Source of the DNA: Myxococcota bacterium
Lineage (GTDB): Bacteria; Myxococcota_A; Polyangia; JAAYKL01
Assembly: GCA_025453525.1 (NCBI GenBank)
Contig: JALOQD010000027.1
Coordinates: forward strand, 1-39,652
Direction of reading: 5' to 3'
DNA: 39,652 bases
Numbering within the stretch: position 1 is the first letter of the stretch; every line of letters starts with the position of its first letter. The notes beneath the pieces were generated by a model. The model searched no databases. It was not told where the DNA came from and saw only the letters and a list, made by a program, of their open reading frames with translations. Below, in pieces: positions 1-8,879 of this stretch. The position numbers and the translations under genes were made by a program.

Positions 1-197
1 CGCACCAGCAGATGATAGTGGTTGGGCATGAGCGCATAGGCGTGGACTTCGAGTTGGTAGGCCTCGACGGTATCCGCGAGCACGTCCAGAAACAGCAGGT
101 AGTCCGCATCGCTACGGAAGATCGCCTTGCGTTTAGAAGCCCGGTGCATCACATGATGCCAGGCGCCGGAAAAGTCGTCTCTCGGTGTTCTTGCCAT
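1..197 (-). CDS. Y1/RAYT-like (IS200-type) transposase, N-terminal part, cut by window edge
   Basis: Read on the minus strand from an ATG at 197, the open frame gives about 65 residues and continues past base 1. It starts MARTPRDDFSGAWHHVMHRA and ends in a PNHYHLLVR motif. The H-Y-H within it is the HUH metal-binding motif of Y1 single-strand transposases (Transposase IS200-like family), and the position about 60 residues from the start is normal for REP-associated tyrosine transposases. The catalytic Tyr and the rest of the protein lie outside the window, so whether the gene is intact is unknown. Proteins of this family nick hairpin-bearing single-stranded DNA and are often domesticated as single-copy genes with scattered palindromic repeats, which is relevant to the hairpin element at 13510-13847. 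No IS end can be seen on the upstream side (198-307). Confidence 0.85.
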   Translation of the reverse strand, partial: MARTPRDDFSGAWHHVMHRASKRKAIFRSDADYLLFLDVLADTVEAYQLEVHAYALMPNHYHLLV

Positions 198-307
198 GGA
201 GCCACGGTAGGCTGAAGTGTTCTATATGTCAATTGGGCTGGATTGACCCATGTCTGCGCAGATTTCACAAATAGGTGCTGCGATGGGCAACTCCTCCTCA
301 GGGCAGC

Positions 308-1489
308 TCAGATGGGGTGATCCCAGATGTCTGTGTCGCAGTCCTCGTACTTCGGATTGCAGTCATCATCGTTCTCGCCTTCGCCTTCGCCCTCGCCCTC
401 GCCTTCGCCCTCGCCTTCTCCCTCTCCTTCACCTTCGCCCTCGCCGGCGTCGTCATTGGGGCAGTCCCCTTGGGTGACGATCAGCGTGTTCTCGCCTACC
501 TTGCTCGGTGAGGCATGTACCCACTCGATGCTCACGTCGCCGAAACCGGCCGGGCCGAAGGCAGCGGCATCGACCCACAGCTCGTAGACCACGCGGTAGT
601 CCCACTCGGGTGTCGCCGGATTGGGCGTGTAATTCGCGTCGGTGGCTGGCGAGTCCTCGGTGTACTGACCAAAGCCGCAGCCGTTGAGGTTTCGATCGAG
701 GGAGGTGGCCCAGCCGAGGATCGCGGACTCGTCTCCGAGGATCCATTTGCCGTCGCCGTCGCTCACACCGGCGCTGCCATAGCCAGAAGGATGATTGCCG
801 CCGGTCTTCGCATCTTCCGAAATGTAGTCGAGCTTGAATCGCAGCACGGGCTGGCCTTTTTTGTCCGTGAACAAAAACTCCGCGTGGTCGCTGCCCACGA
901 GGTTTCCGAAGGTGTGTCCACCCTTCTTCTTTTTGTTCTTCTTGTCCTTCTTGTCCTTCTTGTCCTTCTTGTCAGCCGCACTGGTGTCTCCCCAGCCAAT
1001 GGCGTTGACGCCGTAGGTATTGTCGACGAACCGCGGGTCAAAGGTTAGACGCACATGAATGCGCGTGACGTCATTGACGGTTTCGAGAAGTCGCTCGATT
1101 CCCGCGGCCGGAATCTGCTCTCCGTCGGCGTAGAAGCATTCCACATTAATATCGACGTCACCTACGGGCTCGACGATGATTTTGTCAGCGTCGACGCCTT
1201 TGGTGCTTCCGCTGCACAAGGAGGCGGTCTGCGGACCGATGCCAGGCTCGAGCGGATGCCCAGCGCCACCGGTTCCGGCGCCTGGGAAGTGGACTGTCTT
1301 GGGGTAGTACCCAGGGCCGTTATCGCCCTCTCCCCCGTTGTCATCATCACCGGGCTGATGGTGGTCGCCGTCGCTCGCATCTTCGGAGTTGCGCAGCGGG
1401 CTGGTGGAGTCGTTCGGACATCCGACGATGAGGAGCATCATGAGGGGGACCACCAAAAAGAGTGGGATGCGTGTGGTGCTACTTTTCAT
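308..1489 (-). CDS. Low-complexity secreted lipoprotein of unknown function
   Basis: A 393-residue protein. The N-terminus has basic residues, a hydrophobic stretch and a lipobox (LLIVGC, Cys about 24), so it should be exported and lipidated. After an acidic Asp/Gly/Asn-rich linker comes a globular part (about 85-345) with several Cys, interrupted near the middle by a Lys/Asp run encoded by four 9-bp repeats plus a poly-Lys tail. The C-terminal region has a run of twelve Gly-Glu pairs followed by an acidic Cys-containing tail. An AAAGGAA Shine-Dalgarno lies just before the ATG. I do not recognise a named domain; proteins with the same YTPNPATPEWDYRVVYE-type core seem familiar from myxobacterial genomes as hypothetical proteins, but that is memory rather than a search. 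The gene is alone on its strand, with 212 bases upstream before the kinase gene. Confidence 0.8.
   Translation of the reverse strand: MKSSTTRIPLFLVVPLMMLLIVGCPNDSTSPLRNSEDASDGDHHQPGDDDNGGEGDNGPGYYPKTVHFPGAGTGGAGHPLEPGIGPQTASLCSGSTKGVDADKIIVEPVGDVDINVECFYADGEQIPAAGIERLLETVNDVTRIHVRLTFDPRFVDNTYGVNAIGWGDTSAADKKDKKDKKDKKNKKKKGGHTFGNLVGSDHAEFLFTDKKGQPVLRFKLDYISEDAKTGGNHPSGYGSAGVSDGDGKWILGDESAILGWATSLDRNLNGCGFGQYTEDSPATDANYTPNPATPEWDYRVVYELWVDAAAFGPAGFGDVSIEWVHASPSKVGENTLIVTQGDCPNDDAGEGEGEGEGEGEGEGEGEGEGEGENDDDCNPKYEDCDTDIWDHPI
374..445 (-). repeat. Twelve 6-bp units coding a Gly-Glu run
   Basis: Plus-strand hexamers of the form (c/t)tcgcc, read on the minus strand as GGC-GAA or GGC-GAG, repeat 12 times in frame and encode a 24-residue Gly-Glu run near the C-terminus of the lipoprotein. 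The unit length is a multiple of three, so slippage would change repeat number without breaking the frame. Third-position differences between units show the array is not freshly expanded. Confidence 0.9.
938..973 (-). repeat. Four perfect 9-bp units coding Lys-Lys-Asp
   Basis: The plus-strand 9-mer cttcttgtc repeats four times without change, followed leftwards by further ctt codons to base 923. On the minus strand it encodes DKK units and then a poly-Lys stretch within the lipoprotein at 308-1489. Perfect units suggest recent expansion by slippage; the frame is kept. Confidence 0.9.
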
Positions 1490-1628
1490 CTTGCCGTTCC
1501 TTTCCGTGTTGGCGTTCCTGCCATTTCCACGGTTTCTTCCGTGGAGGGCTTTCTAAAAAGGAAGCATGTTTTGTGCCAATCGAAAGGTTTAATAAATGCA
1601 AATGGTTGCATGGCATGTCCCGCTGGAG

Positions 1629-1652
1629 TGTCATAGGCTCATGACAGTGTCA
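1629..1652. promoter_or_regulatory. Overlapping TGTCA palindromes, possible operator
   Basis: Three TGTCA half-sites in alternating orientation fall within 24 bases: TGTCAT at 1629-1634, ATGACA at 1641-1646, and TGTCA at 1648-1652. They form one inverted repeat with 6-base arms and a 6-base spacer and a second 11-base palindrome (TGACA-G-TGTCA, 1642-1652). The site lies about 140 bases upstream of the lipoprotein start at 1489 and just downstream of the kinase gene, so it would most likely act on the lipoprotein. The regulator is unknown. Confidence 0.3.
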
Positions 1653-1701
1653 AAGCGAAACGACATTTTGGTGTGACTCACGGGAGGTCTCTCGTGGTCG
1701 A

Positions 1702-3906
1702 TTAGGGCTTTCTCGTTGGGTGCACGTTCTTCGGGAGCACGGAGCTCAGGGCTCGGGCCAGTTTGGCCATGTCGAACGGTTTGTCCAGGAGAGGCGGCGA
1801 GTCTTCGTCGTCGAGAAACATCTGTCCGGCGCGCTCGGCGCGACCCGACATGAAGAGCACGAGCTGGTCATTGCGAATTTCCCGCAGGCGTCGCACGCAT
1901 TCGGGGCCAGACACTCCGGGCATCACGACGTCGCTCAGCACGAGGTCAATGCGCTTGGGATTCTCGAGATAGATGGTTTTCGCTTCGTCCCAACCGCTGG
2001 CGAGTAGAGGCCGGTACCCGAGGCGCTCGAGCATTCGTCCGGTCAGTAGGCGAACGCTGGTGATATCCTCGATGACGAGAACGGTCTCGTGCCCGCTCAG
2101 TTTGTCTAGTGTCTCCAGGGTCTTCTGCGTCGTCGACAGTTCGTTGCTCGGCAAGTAGAAGCGCATGGTCGTGCCCTTGCCGTGCTCGCTTTCGACCTCC
2201 ACGGCGCCTCCGTGGTTGGCGACGATGCCGAACACCGTCGCGAGCCCGAGGCCCGTGCCCTTGCCCTGCTCCTTGGTCGTAAAGAAGGGCTCGAAGATTT
2301 TGTCCTTGATCTCCTCGAGCATGCCGATGCCAGTGTCGATGACGGAGATGACGACCGCACGAGGAATGGAGGGCGCTGCCCGCTCTCGGAGCGCAACCCT
2401 TTCGTAGGCGCCGTTTTCGCACGCAATGGTCATCGTTCCGCCTTCGGGCATGGCGTCCGCCGCGTTGACCACGAGGTTCATGAGCACCTGCTCGAGTTGC
2501 CCGCGATCCGCCTCGACAGAGCGCAGGGCAGGGGAAAGGCGCAGTATGAGCTCGATGTCGGGACCGATGAGCCGACGAATCATTTTGGACAGCGACTCCA
2601 CCATTTCGTTGAGATCGATGTTCTCCTTGTGCGTCGCTTGCTTGCGGCTAAACGCCAAGAGCTGCCTGGTGAGGGCTCCTGCGCGCTGGCCGGCGCCGAG
2701 CACCTCGGAGGCCGCGAGCTTCTCCTCGCTGCCGTCTGCGAACTGGTCGCAGAGCATGGCTGCGCCGCCATTGATCACCGTGAGCAGGTTGTTGAAGTCG
2801 TGCGCCACGCCGCTCGCCAAGCGGCCGATCGCCTCCATCTTCTGGGCATGGCGGAACTGGGCTTCGAGGGACCGCTGTTGGGTCAGGTCCAGGGCCACAC
2901 CGACCACGCCGATGGAGCGGCTCTCTGTGTCTCGCAGAGGCGCGGTCGAGAGGAGGATGTCCACATTGCGCCCATCCTTGGCTCGCACCGTGAGCTCGAG
3001 CCCGAGCTGCGGGAGATCCCGCTTTCCCACGCCAAAGGGTTGGGAAGGACGCGATTCGGCGCTCATGGGAACGATTGGGTTGGGGCGGCCGACGATTTCG
3101 GTCATGGTCCAGCCGAAGATGTTCGTCGCAGCCTGATTCCACATCTCTACGACGCCCTCGAGGTTGAGCATGATCACCGCGGCTGGAGAAGAGGAGACCA
3201 CCGCCGAGAGTGCGTCATTGATGCGGCGCAGCTCTTCGGTGCGCCGTTGCACGCGCTCTTCGAGCTGCTCGTTGGCGCTTTGGAGTGCTTCCTCTGCCCG
3301 CTTTCGCACTTTGATCTCGGCGTGCAATCCCTGGCGACTGCGGTGCAAAATGACAGAGGAAACTCCTGCCAACATGGTGAACACCGCGAGGAAAGACAGC
3401 GGCGGAAAGAGACGGACTTCGGGATGGGGCTGGATGGTTCCGAACAGAACGCAGAGCGCGACGATCAATCCGAGGTTCCAAAGGATCGAGCGAACCACGG
3501 GGAGCACGAGCACGCTGACCACCGTGGCTTCGGCCATCCACACCAGGCCCATGGTCACGTCTTCGGGCCTGGAGTACTGTTTGACAAAAGAAATCCAAAA
3601 AGTCGGTTCGGCAAAGCCGAGCACCGCGAGCGCGGCGCCCCAGGCCGCGAAACGGGTTCGGCCGAGCACCAAGGCACACAGGAGCATCGCGGTCGAGACG
3701 ATGTGTGCCCACGGAGGCGCGTGAGAGGTCAGCCACATGGCCGCCGCTCCGACCAGCGTAACGAAGGTCAGCGGCATGAGGAGAGCCAGGAGAACCCCCG
3801 CACGCCAACGCTCGTCAGGGTCTATGATTGAGCGATGAGGTTTTAGGAGGGAGCTCTCTAGCCGCCTCCCAAAGCGTGCGGCGGCTGGTGTCTGGTGCGT
3901 CGTCAT
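1702..3906 (-). CDS. Membrane hybrid histidine kinase (PAS, HisKA, HATPase, receiver)
   Basis: A 734-residue sensor kinase. Residues about 36-188 hold several hydrophobic membrane segments, followed by a charged coiled coil (about 195-232), a PAS domain (about 235-345), a HisKA dimerisation domain with the H-box AHDFNNLL (phospho-acceptor His about 369), an ATPase domain with N-box NLVVNAADAMPEGG, G1 DTGIGM and G2 GLGLATVFG, and a C-terminal receiver domain with acidic pair E613-D614 and phospho-acceptor Asp about 659 (LVLSDVVMPG). All catalytic residues are present, so autophosphorylation and an internal His-to-Asp relay are expected. There is no DNA-binding output and no partner regulator beside it, so the target is unknown. 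The start is an ATG at 3906 without a clear Shine-Dalgarno. It is transcribed divergently from the dehydrogenase gene. Confidence 0.93.
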   Translation of the reverse strand: MTTHQTPAAARFGRRLESSLLKPHRSIIDPDERWRAGVLLALLMPLTFVTLVGAAAMWLTSHAPPWAHIVSTAMLLCALVLGRTRFAAWGAALAVLGFAEPTFWISFVKQYSRPEDVTMGLVWMAEATVVSVLVLPVVRSILWNLGLIVALCVLFGTIQPHPEVRLFPPLSFLAVFTMLAGVSSVILHRSRQGLHAEIKVRKRAEEALQSANEQLEERVQRRTEELRRINDALSAVVSSSPAAVIMLNLEGVVEMWNQAATNIFGWTMTEIVGRPNPIVPMSAESRPSQPFGVGKRDLPQLGLELTVRAKDGRNVDILLSTAPLRDTESRSIGVVGVALDLTQQRSLEAQFRHAQKMEAIGRLASGVAHDFNNLLTVINGGAAMLCDQFADGSEEKLAASEVLGAGQRAGALTRQLLAFSRKQATHKENIDLNEMVESLSKMIRRLIGPDIELILRLSPALRSVEADRGQLEQVLMNLVVNAADAMPEGGTMTIACENGAYERVALRERAAPSIPRAVVISVIDTGIGMLEEIKDKIFEPFFTTKEQGKGTGLGLATVFGIVANHGGAVEVESEHGKGTTMRFYLPSNELSTTQKTLETLDKLSGHETVLVIEDITSVRLLTGRMLERLGYRPLLASGWDEAKTIYLENPKRIDLVLSDVVMPGVSGPECVRRLREIRNDQLVLFMSGRAERAGQMFLDDEDSPPLLDKPFDMAKLARALSSVLPKNVHPTRKP

Positions 3907-4040
3907 CGCAATTAATAGAATTTGCTCGTTTTTGCCTTAACGCAACACACAGAAGTGGTACGAGAGAGAAACAGCGCTTGAATCCTAACCAGGTTGAAGC
4001 AAGATTTGCGTAAGTCGATAGTTGGCAAGGAGCAAAGGAC

Positions 4041-5195
4041 ATGAAAGTAGCCGTATTGGGTTCTGGACGCGTGGGATGGGTCATCGCTCGCGACCTGAAC
4101 GAAGACGCAAACCTGAAGGTCACGGTGATCGACAGATCCACCCAATCCCTCGAGCGGGTGTCGCGGCGGGTCGGTTGCGCCACGGTCGTCGCGGATCTTT
4201 CGAACCCTGGTGTGGTCGCCCAGCTCTCTTCCGACGCCGACTTGGTCGTGGGCGCGTTGCCCGGCGCCATGGGGCTTTCGACCATGGAAGCGGTCATCGA
4301 CGCAGGCAAGCCGTATGTCGACATTTCGTTCATGCCCGAGGATCCCCGGGAGCTCGACAGCAAGGCCAGGGAGCGCGGCGTCCCGGTCCTCTACGACATA
4401 GGGATCGCCCCAGGCATGAGCAGCATGCTTGCGACCCATGCAGCCAAGCAAATCGGCGTCGTGCGACACCTGAGCATCTTGGTGGGCGGCTTGCCCAACG
4501 TTCGCACCCAACCGTGGGAGTACGCGGCGCCGTTCTCGCCAGCGGATGTCGTCGAAGAATACGTTCGTCCGGCTCGCATGAGGGTTGGCGGACACATCAC
4601 CATGCGGCCGGCGCTCTCGGGCATCGAGCATGTGGACTTCCCAGGCATCGGCACGCTCGAGGCCTTTCACACCGACGGTTTGCGCTCCCTCATCGATACT
4701 CTCGACTGCCCGTCCATGGAGGAGAAAACCCTGCGCTGGCCCGGCCACGCGGACAAGATCCGGCTGCTGCGCGACGCGGGGTTCCTCTCCAAGGAAAGCG
4801 TCGAGATGCCGGGCGGCGAGCTCGTTTGCCCACGAGATCTCACGCTCAAGCTGCTCGAAGAGCCATGGCGGTTGGACGATGACTCAGACGAGTTCACGGT
4901 GATGCGGGTCACTGTCATCGGCGGCAAGGAGCCCAACTACTCGCGGGTTGTGTGGAACGTCGCCGATCGTAGCGACAGGACACGCAAGGAAACCTCCATG
5001 GCGCGGACCACGGGCTTCCCAGCCGCGATTCTGGCTCGAATGATGCTCGACGGATCGTTGAAGCTCGAGCCAGGGGTCAATCCCCCGGAGACCGTGGCTC
5101 GCTTCGACGGCGCCGTGGAACGCCTCCTCTCCGAGCTCGACTCGAGGGGTGTGCACTACAGCCGCCAGGGGTCTTCGGCCGGCATCCCGAAATAG
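4041..5195 (+). CDS. Saccharopine dehydrogenase family oxidoreductase
   Basis: A 384-residue cytoplasmic NAD(P)-dependent enzyme of the saccharopine dehydrogenase family. It begins with a Rossmann fold: MKVAVLGSGRVGWVIARDL carries GxGxxG at residues 7-12, and an Asp at the end of beta-2 (VIDRS). The mid-region has the family-typical PGIGTLEAFHTDGL and EKTLRWPGHADKI segments. Relatives include saccharopine reductase/dehydrogenase and L-lysine 6-dehydrogenase; the sequence does not separate them. The closest textual resemblance is to the lysine 6-dehydrogenase-like branch, which oxidises the lysine epsilon-amino group, but I hold that loosely. An AAGGAG Shine-Dalgarno lies about ten bases before the ATG. 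The gene stands alone between a divergent kinase and a convergent lipoprotein pair, so context does not give the pathway. Confidence 0.85.
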   Translation: MKVAVLGSGRVGWVIARDLNEDANLKVTVIDRSTQSLERVSRRVGCATVVADLSNPGVVAQLSSDADLVVGALPGAMGLSTMEAVIDAGKPYVDISFMPEDPRELDSKARERGVPVLYDIGIAPGMSSMLATHAAKQIGVVRHLSILVGGLPNVRTQPWEYAAPFSPADVVEEYVRPARMRVGGHITMRPALSGIEHVDFPGIGTLEAFHTDGLRSLIDTLDCPSMEEKTLRWPGHADKIRLLRDAGFLSKESVEMPGGELVCPRDLTLKLLEEPWRLDDDSDEFTVMRVTVIGGKEPNYSRVVWNVADRSDRTRKETSMARTTGFPAAILARMMLDGSLKLEPGVNPPETVARFDGAVERLLSELDSRGVHYSRQGSSAGIPK

Positions 5196-5211
5196 CCCGA
5201 CTGTGCAGGTG

Positions 5212-5240
5212 CGGCGCGGTTTCCTGTTGGGGCGCCGTTT
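5212..5240 (+). terminator. Weak hairpin between convergent genes
   Basis: CGGCGC at 5212-5217 pairs with GCGCCG at 5232-5237, followed by TTT. The stem is short, the loop is 14 bases and the T-run is poor, but the position 17 bases after the dehydrogenase stop and in the 49-base gap between convergent genes suits a terminator. Confidence 0.3.
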
Positions 5241-5244
5241 ATGA

Positions 5245-6642
5245 CTAGGATTCGTCCTGACACGCGGAGTCACACCCATCCCCTGAGGCGGTATTGCCGT
5301 CGTCGCATTCCTCTTCTCCGGCGAGGATCTTGTCACCGCATTTCGTGGCGCAGGTGCTGTGGCTGCGGACAAAGCCTTTGAGTGTGAGCGCGAGGCTGGA
5401 CCCGGCAGTTTGTCTTTCGGCTTGGAAGATAACGATCTCGTAGGTGTGCCCTTGGATCAGTTCGAGCGCGCCGGCCGTGGCTTCGGAGAGGATGAAGAAC
5501 TGGGTGGTTGGTCTGTGGAGGCCTCCCATATCGATGACGAGCCGTTTGTTGACGAACACCCAGATGTCGTCGTCGCCGGTGAAGGTCAGGGACTCGCTGC
5601 CCTTGAACTCGAACCAGGTGCGCAGCTCGCTGGTGAAGCCGTAGTTGTGACCCAAGGTCGTGATCTCGTCCCCGGCAGAGACCCATCCGTCGTTGTCCCA
5701 GGGGAAGAACGGCTGAACCAAGACGTAGTATTTGTCTTCTGTTTGTCGGGCGAGCGATAGGGTCGATACCTTGGTGATGTTGACGCCAGGCGCGTCTCGG
5801 TACCACTGTGAAAAGGCCTCCTTCGTGGAGGTGATGGGTGTCTCTGGAGCTTCGTCACAGGATTCTGGATTCTCTATCGAGCAGACCCCAGACCACTCGG
5901 GCTTGCCATCGGTGTCGAGCTCAGGGAGGACGAGCCCAGTTTGTGCACGCTTTCTTTCATCACCGACGTCCATTTGGAAATCCGGATGCCGGACCCCGCC
6001 TTCTTGGAGATTGGGAAACGAGATGAAGTCGCGATAGGTGATGGGCACCTCGAGCACCGCGGGCAGCTCTGCGGTGACGATGTCGCAGGAGAAACCCGCT
6101 TCGATCTCGCAAATGGCCGAACAGCCGTCGCCGCTCCTGGTATTGCCGTCGTCGCACTCCTCCCCTCCTCCGGGGATCATCATGCCGTCGCCACAGCGGG
6201 AGGTGCACGGTCCGACGTTGTCGCAGAGAGGCTCGGCCTCGCAGAACGGAGAGCATCCATCGCCGACGACGTTGTTGCCGTCGTCACAGGGCTCGTCGCC
6301 TTCCTGGACGCCGTCGTTGCAGTTTGTTTTGTGGCACGCTTGTCCCCCATCGCCGCAGGCCCAGCCCGATTCCAACGCGCAAGAGCCGGAACAGCCGTCT
6401 GCGGAGAGCGCATTGCCGTCGTCGCAGGATTCCCCGAGACCGATCTCGATCACGCCGTTGCCGCAGCCCTTGTTGTCTGAATCGAAGAAGAAGTAGCCGT
6501 TGACCGTTGCATTCTGGCAGCACAGAACGCTCGAGAGCGCGACAGCGGCTCCCCAGGCGATCATGAACGCTGCGACCACCCAGAATCTGCATCCTTGTGG
6601 AGGGCCAAGCTGCTCGAAAATCCCTTTAGATGGGCACTTCAT
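5245..6642 (-). CDS. DUF4215 Cys-rich repeat / fibro-slime domain surface protein (short paralogue)
   Basis: A 465-residue exported protein starting at the ATG at 6642. Codons further upstream in frame lie inside the next gene, and this start overlaps that gene by 17 bases, suggesting translational coupling. Residues about 18-42 form a hydrophobic export segment ending in Cys-Cys; it is not a standard lipobox. Three myxobacterial Cys-rich repeats follow (pattern CGxGxxxxGExCDDGNxxxxDGCxxxC), then a fibro-slime domain recognisable by [32 protein letters not shown] and the [11 protein letters not shown] segment, then one more repeat at the C-terminus. Fibro-slime domains resemble PA14-like beta sandwiches with a conserved Asp cluster and occur in cell-surface adhesins and cellulose-binding slime proteins. 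The neighbour at 6626-8686 has the same architecture, so the pair arose by tandem duplication. Confidence 0.88.
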   Translation of the reverse strand: MKCPSKGIFEQLGPPQGCRFWVVAAFMIAWGAAVALSSVLCCQNATVNGYFFFDSDNKGCGNGVIEIGLGESCDDGNALSADGCSGSCALESGWACGDGGQACHKTNCNDGVQEGDEPCDDGNNVVGDGCSPFCEAEPLCDNVGPCTSRCGDGMMIPGGGEECDDGNTRSGDGCSAICEIEAGFSCDIVTAELPAVLEVPITYRDFISFPNLQEGGVRHPDFQMDVGDERKRAQTGLVLPELDTDGKPEWSGVCSIENPESCDEAPETPITSTKEAFSQWYRDAPGVNITKVSTLSLARQTEDKYYVLVQPFFPWDNDGWVSAGDEITTLGHNYGFTSELRTWFEFKGSESLTFTGDDDIWVFVNKRLVIDMGGLHRPTTQFFILSEATAGALELIQGHTYEIVIFQAERQTAGSSLALTLKGFVRSHSTCATKCGDKILAGEEECDDGNTASGDGCDSACQDES

Positions 6643-8686
6643 ACTGGCATGTGGAGTCGCAGCCGTCTCCAGAGACGGTGTTGCCGTCGTCGCACTCCTC
6701 GCCTTGTTGGACCTTGCCATCGCCGCAGCGTTCACCGAGACTGCAGTCTTGCGTGCACGCGGCTGTCGGGATGCTCTCGTCGCATTCTTCGCCGAATAGG
6801 CCGTCGATGGCGCCGTCGCCGCAATAGGAGCCAAACACGCATCCAGGGGCGCACTCCGGTGCTCCTGTTGGGCTCCAAACCGTCAGGTTGATGCCTTCGT
6901 CGCAGGCTTCGCCGCCCTCGGGTTGAACCGTCCCATCTCCGCAATGGGGGCCACGACCCGTGCAGCCTGGCAGACAATGGCCGTACTTTCCGTCGTTGAC
7001 GCCGTCGTCGCAGACCTCGTCGCCTGCCACGATCCCGTCTCCGCACAGGGTGGCGCATTCGCTGTGCTCGCTCGCAAACCCGCCCAGGGTCAGGTTGAAG
7101 TTGGAGGCATCTGTGTGGCGTTCGGCGTGGAAGAGCGCCGCTTCGTAGATGAGGCCGACCTCGAGGCCGAGCTCCGTGGCCTTGGCCGCGTCGAGCACGA
7201 AGGAGGCGCTGCGCTGGGGATGCAAACCGCCGAGATCGAGGGCCAGCTTGCCGGCGATGAACACCCAGACGTCATCGTCGCCCGAGAAGGTGAGCGATTC
7301 GTCGCCAGCGTACTCGAACCAGTAGCGCACCTCGCTCGTGAAGCCGAAGTTGTGGTCTATGGCATCGTTGTAAGCGTGGACCGCCAGCTCCTTCTCCTGC
7401 GCTACCCAACCGTCATTGTCCCAGGGATAGAAGGCTTCTGTGGCGAGAAAGTAGGTGTTGGTGGCGCCTTGTTTGGCCAGGGAGAGTTTTTCGACTTTGA
7501 TGGGGGTGGTTCCCGGGACATCGCTGTACCACATTGCAAAGTTTTCGGCGCTGGTGGTTTGGGCCCCGTAGGGACAGGGGGGGCCGACAGGCACGCCCAC
7601 TTCGCAAATACCCGTATAGTCGGGCTTCCCATTTTCATCCAAGTCCAGTGCCACGAGACCAGGAGTCGCCTGGGAACCGCTGAAACGCTCGAAATCCGGG
7701 TGGCGCGTCGAGCCGCCTGTGGGCAGGGAGACGAAATCGCGGAACGTCACCGGCACCTCGAGAACGTCGGGCAATGCCATGGCAACCATATCGCAGTCAT
7801 AGCCAGGCTCGGTATGGCAGGTCGAATCGCAGCCGTCGCCGCTCTTGGTGTTGCCGTCGTCGCACTCTTCCGCGTCGCCCGGTAGGATCATGCCGTCGCC
7901 GCAGCTCGAAGAGCACGGCCCGTTGTCGCACGAGGGCTCGACCTGGCAGAACGGCGTGCAGCCGTCGCCCACGACATTGTTGGCGTCGTCGCAGGCCTCG
8001 AAGCCCTCTTTGACCCCGTCGTTGCACACGGTCGCATGGCACGGTTGGCCGACATCGGCGCAGGCCCAGCCCTGCTCCAGCTTGCACGAGTCGGAGCAGC
8101 CATCCAGCGGCTCGGCATTCCCGTCGTCGCACTCCTCCTTGCCGGCGATGAGGCTGTCGCCACACTCCGCGGCGACGCAGCGCTGACCGGGGATGGGACA
8201 GCTCCAACCGTTTTCGACCGCGCACGTTTCGGAGCACCCGTCGAGGGACTTCTCATTGGCGTCGTCGCAGCCCTCTTGACCGGTGATCTTGCCGTCCCCG
8301 CACACCACGGTGGAGATGCATTCCTGCCCAGGCGTCGAGCAGGCGAAGCCGTTCTCCACCTCGTCGCACAAAGCCGAGCAGCCGTCCCCAGGCAGGGAGT
8401 TTCCGTCGTCGCACGCCTCCTCGAGACCTGGGTCGATGACCCCGTTGCCGCAGCCCGTGGTGTCGATTTCGGTTTGGGTGCCTGTACCGGTCTCCGTTTG
8501 AGTGCCTGTCTCGGTGCCTGTGTTGGTGCCTGTGTCGGTACCCGACCTTGTCTCGGTGTCCGTGGAAGTCGTGTCAGTGTCACCTTCGGTGCGGAAATCA
8601 TTGGGTGAATTGCCCTTACAACCGACGAGACTGACCGCGAGAACGGCAATGTCGATCACCGCGAGCCGGAAAAGTGAGTTTCCCAT
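6626..8686 (-). CDS. DUF4215 Cys-rich repeat / fibro-slime domain lipoprotein (long paralogue)
   Basis: A 686-residue lipoprotein with a lipobox VSLVGC (Cys about 23) and an AGGAGG Shine-Dalgarno just before the ATG. After the lipid anchor comes a Thr/Asp/Glu/Gly linker of about 50 residues (TDT, TGT, TET units). Five DUF4215-type Cys-rich repeats follow, then a fibro-slime domain ([46 protein letters not shown]), then four more, partly degenerate, repeats. The layout is the same as in the shorter gene downstream but with five plus four repeats rather than three plus one. It likely sits on the outer surface as an adhesin or matrix protein; ligand unknown. The 193-base divergent region upstream is AT-rich and contains TTGACA on the minus strand (8752-8757), without a convincing -10 at normal spacing. 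Confidence 0.88.
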   Translation of the reverse strand: MGNSLFRLAVIDIAVLAVSLVGCKGNSPNDFRTEGDTDTTSTDTETRSGTDTGTNTGTETGTQTETGTGTQTEIDTTGCGNGVIDPGLEEACDDGNSLPGDGCSALCDEVENGFACSTPGQECISTVVCGDGKITGQEGCDDANEKSLDGCSETCAVENGWSCPIPGQRCVAAECGDSLIAGKEECDDGNAEPLDGCSDSCKLEQGWACADVGQPCHATVCNDGVKEGFEACDDANNVVGDGCTPFCQVEPSCDNGPCSSSCGDGMILPGDAEECDDGNTKSGDGCDSTCHTEPGYDCDMVAMALPDVLEVPVTFRDFVSLPTGGSTRHPDFERFSGSQATPGLVALDLDENGKPDYTGICEVGVPVGPPCPYGAQTTSAENFAMWYSDVPGTTPIKVEKLSLAKQGATNTYFLATEAFYPWDNDGWVAQEKELAVHAYNDAIDHNFGFTSEVRYWFEYAGDESLTFSGDDDVWVFIAGKLALDLGGLHPQRSASFVLDAAKATELGLEVGLIYEAALFHAERHTDASNFNLTLGGFASEHSECATLCGDGIVAGDEVCDDGVNDGKYGHCLPGCTGRGPHCGDGTVQPEGGEACDEGINLTVWSPTGAPECAPGCVFGSYCGDGAIDGLFGEECDESIPTAACTQDCSLGERCGDGKVQQGEECDDGNTVSGDGCDSTCQYEVPI

Positions 8687-8879
8687 TTTTTCCTCCTCTT
8701 AAGGAATAGTTGCCTTGGGTTGCAATAAAAACGTTTCTTGGATTGAAAAATTGTCAAAACGAAAAATGTTTTTTTAAAGGGAAAGTCGCAGCGAGCGGCT
8801 CGCCCTCTCGGACCCAACGCCTTTTTCCAAGTGCGGCATTTTGGCTTCCTTCTGTCGTGGTGCTATCGTATTTGGCGCC

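Noticed and set aside
2182-3831. A 549-codon open frame on the plus strand opposite the hybrid kinase
   Set aside because: It mirrors the kinase gene, is His/Arg/Glu-rich with no domain, and is the usual antisense shadow of a high-GC third-position gene.
6643-6834. Upstream extension of the shorter fibro-slime protein by 64 codons
   Set aside because: It lies in the Cys-rich coding end of the neighbouring gene; the ATG at 6642 directly precedes an export segment.
8430-8570. Repeated gtgcctgt/gtcggt units taken as a possible CRISPR-like or VNTR array
   Set aside because: They are codons of the Thr/Gly/Glu linker of a lipoprotein, irregular in length and without spacers.
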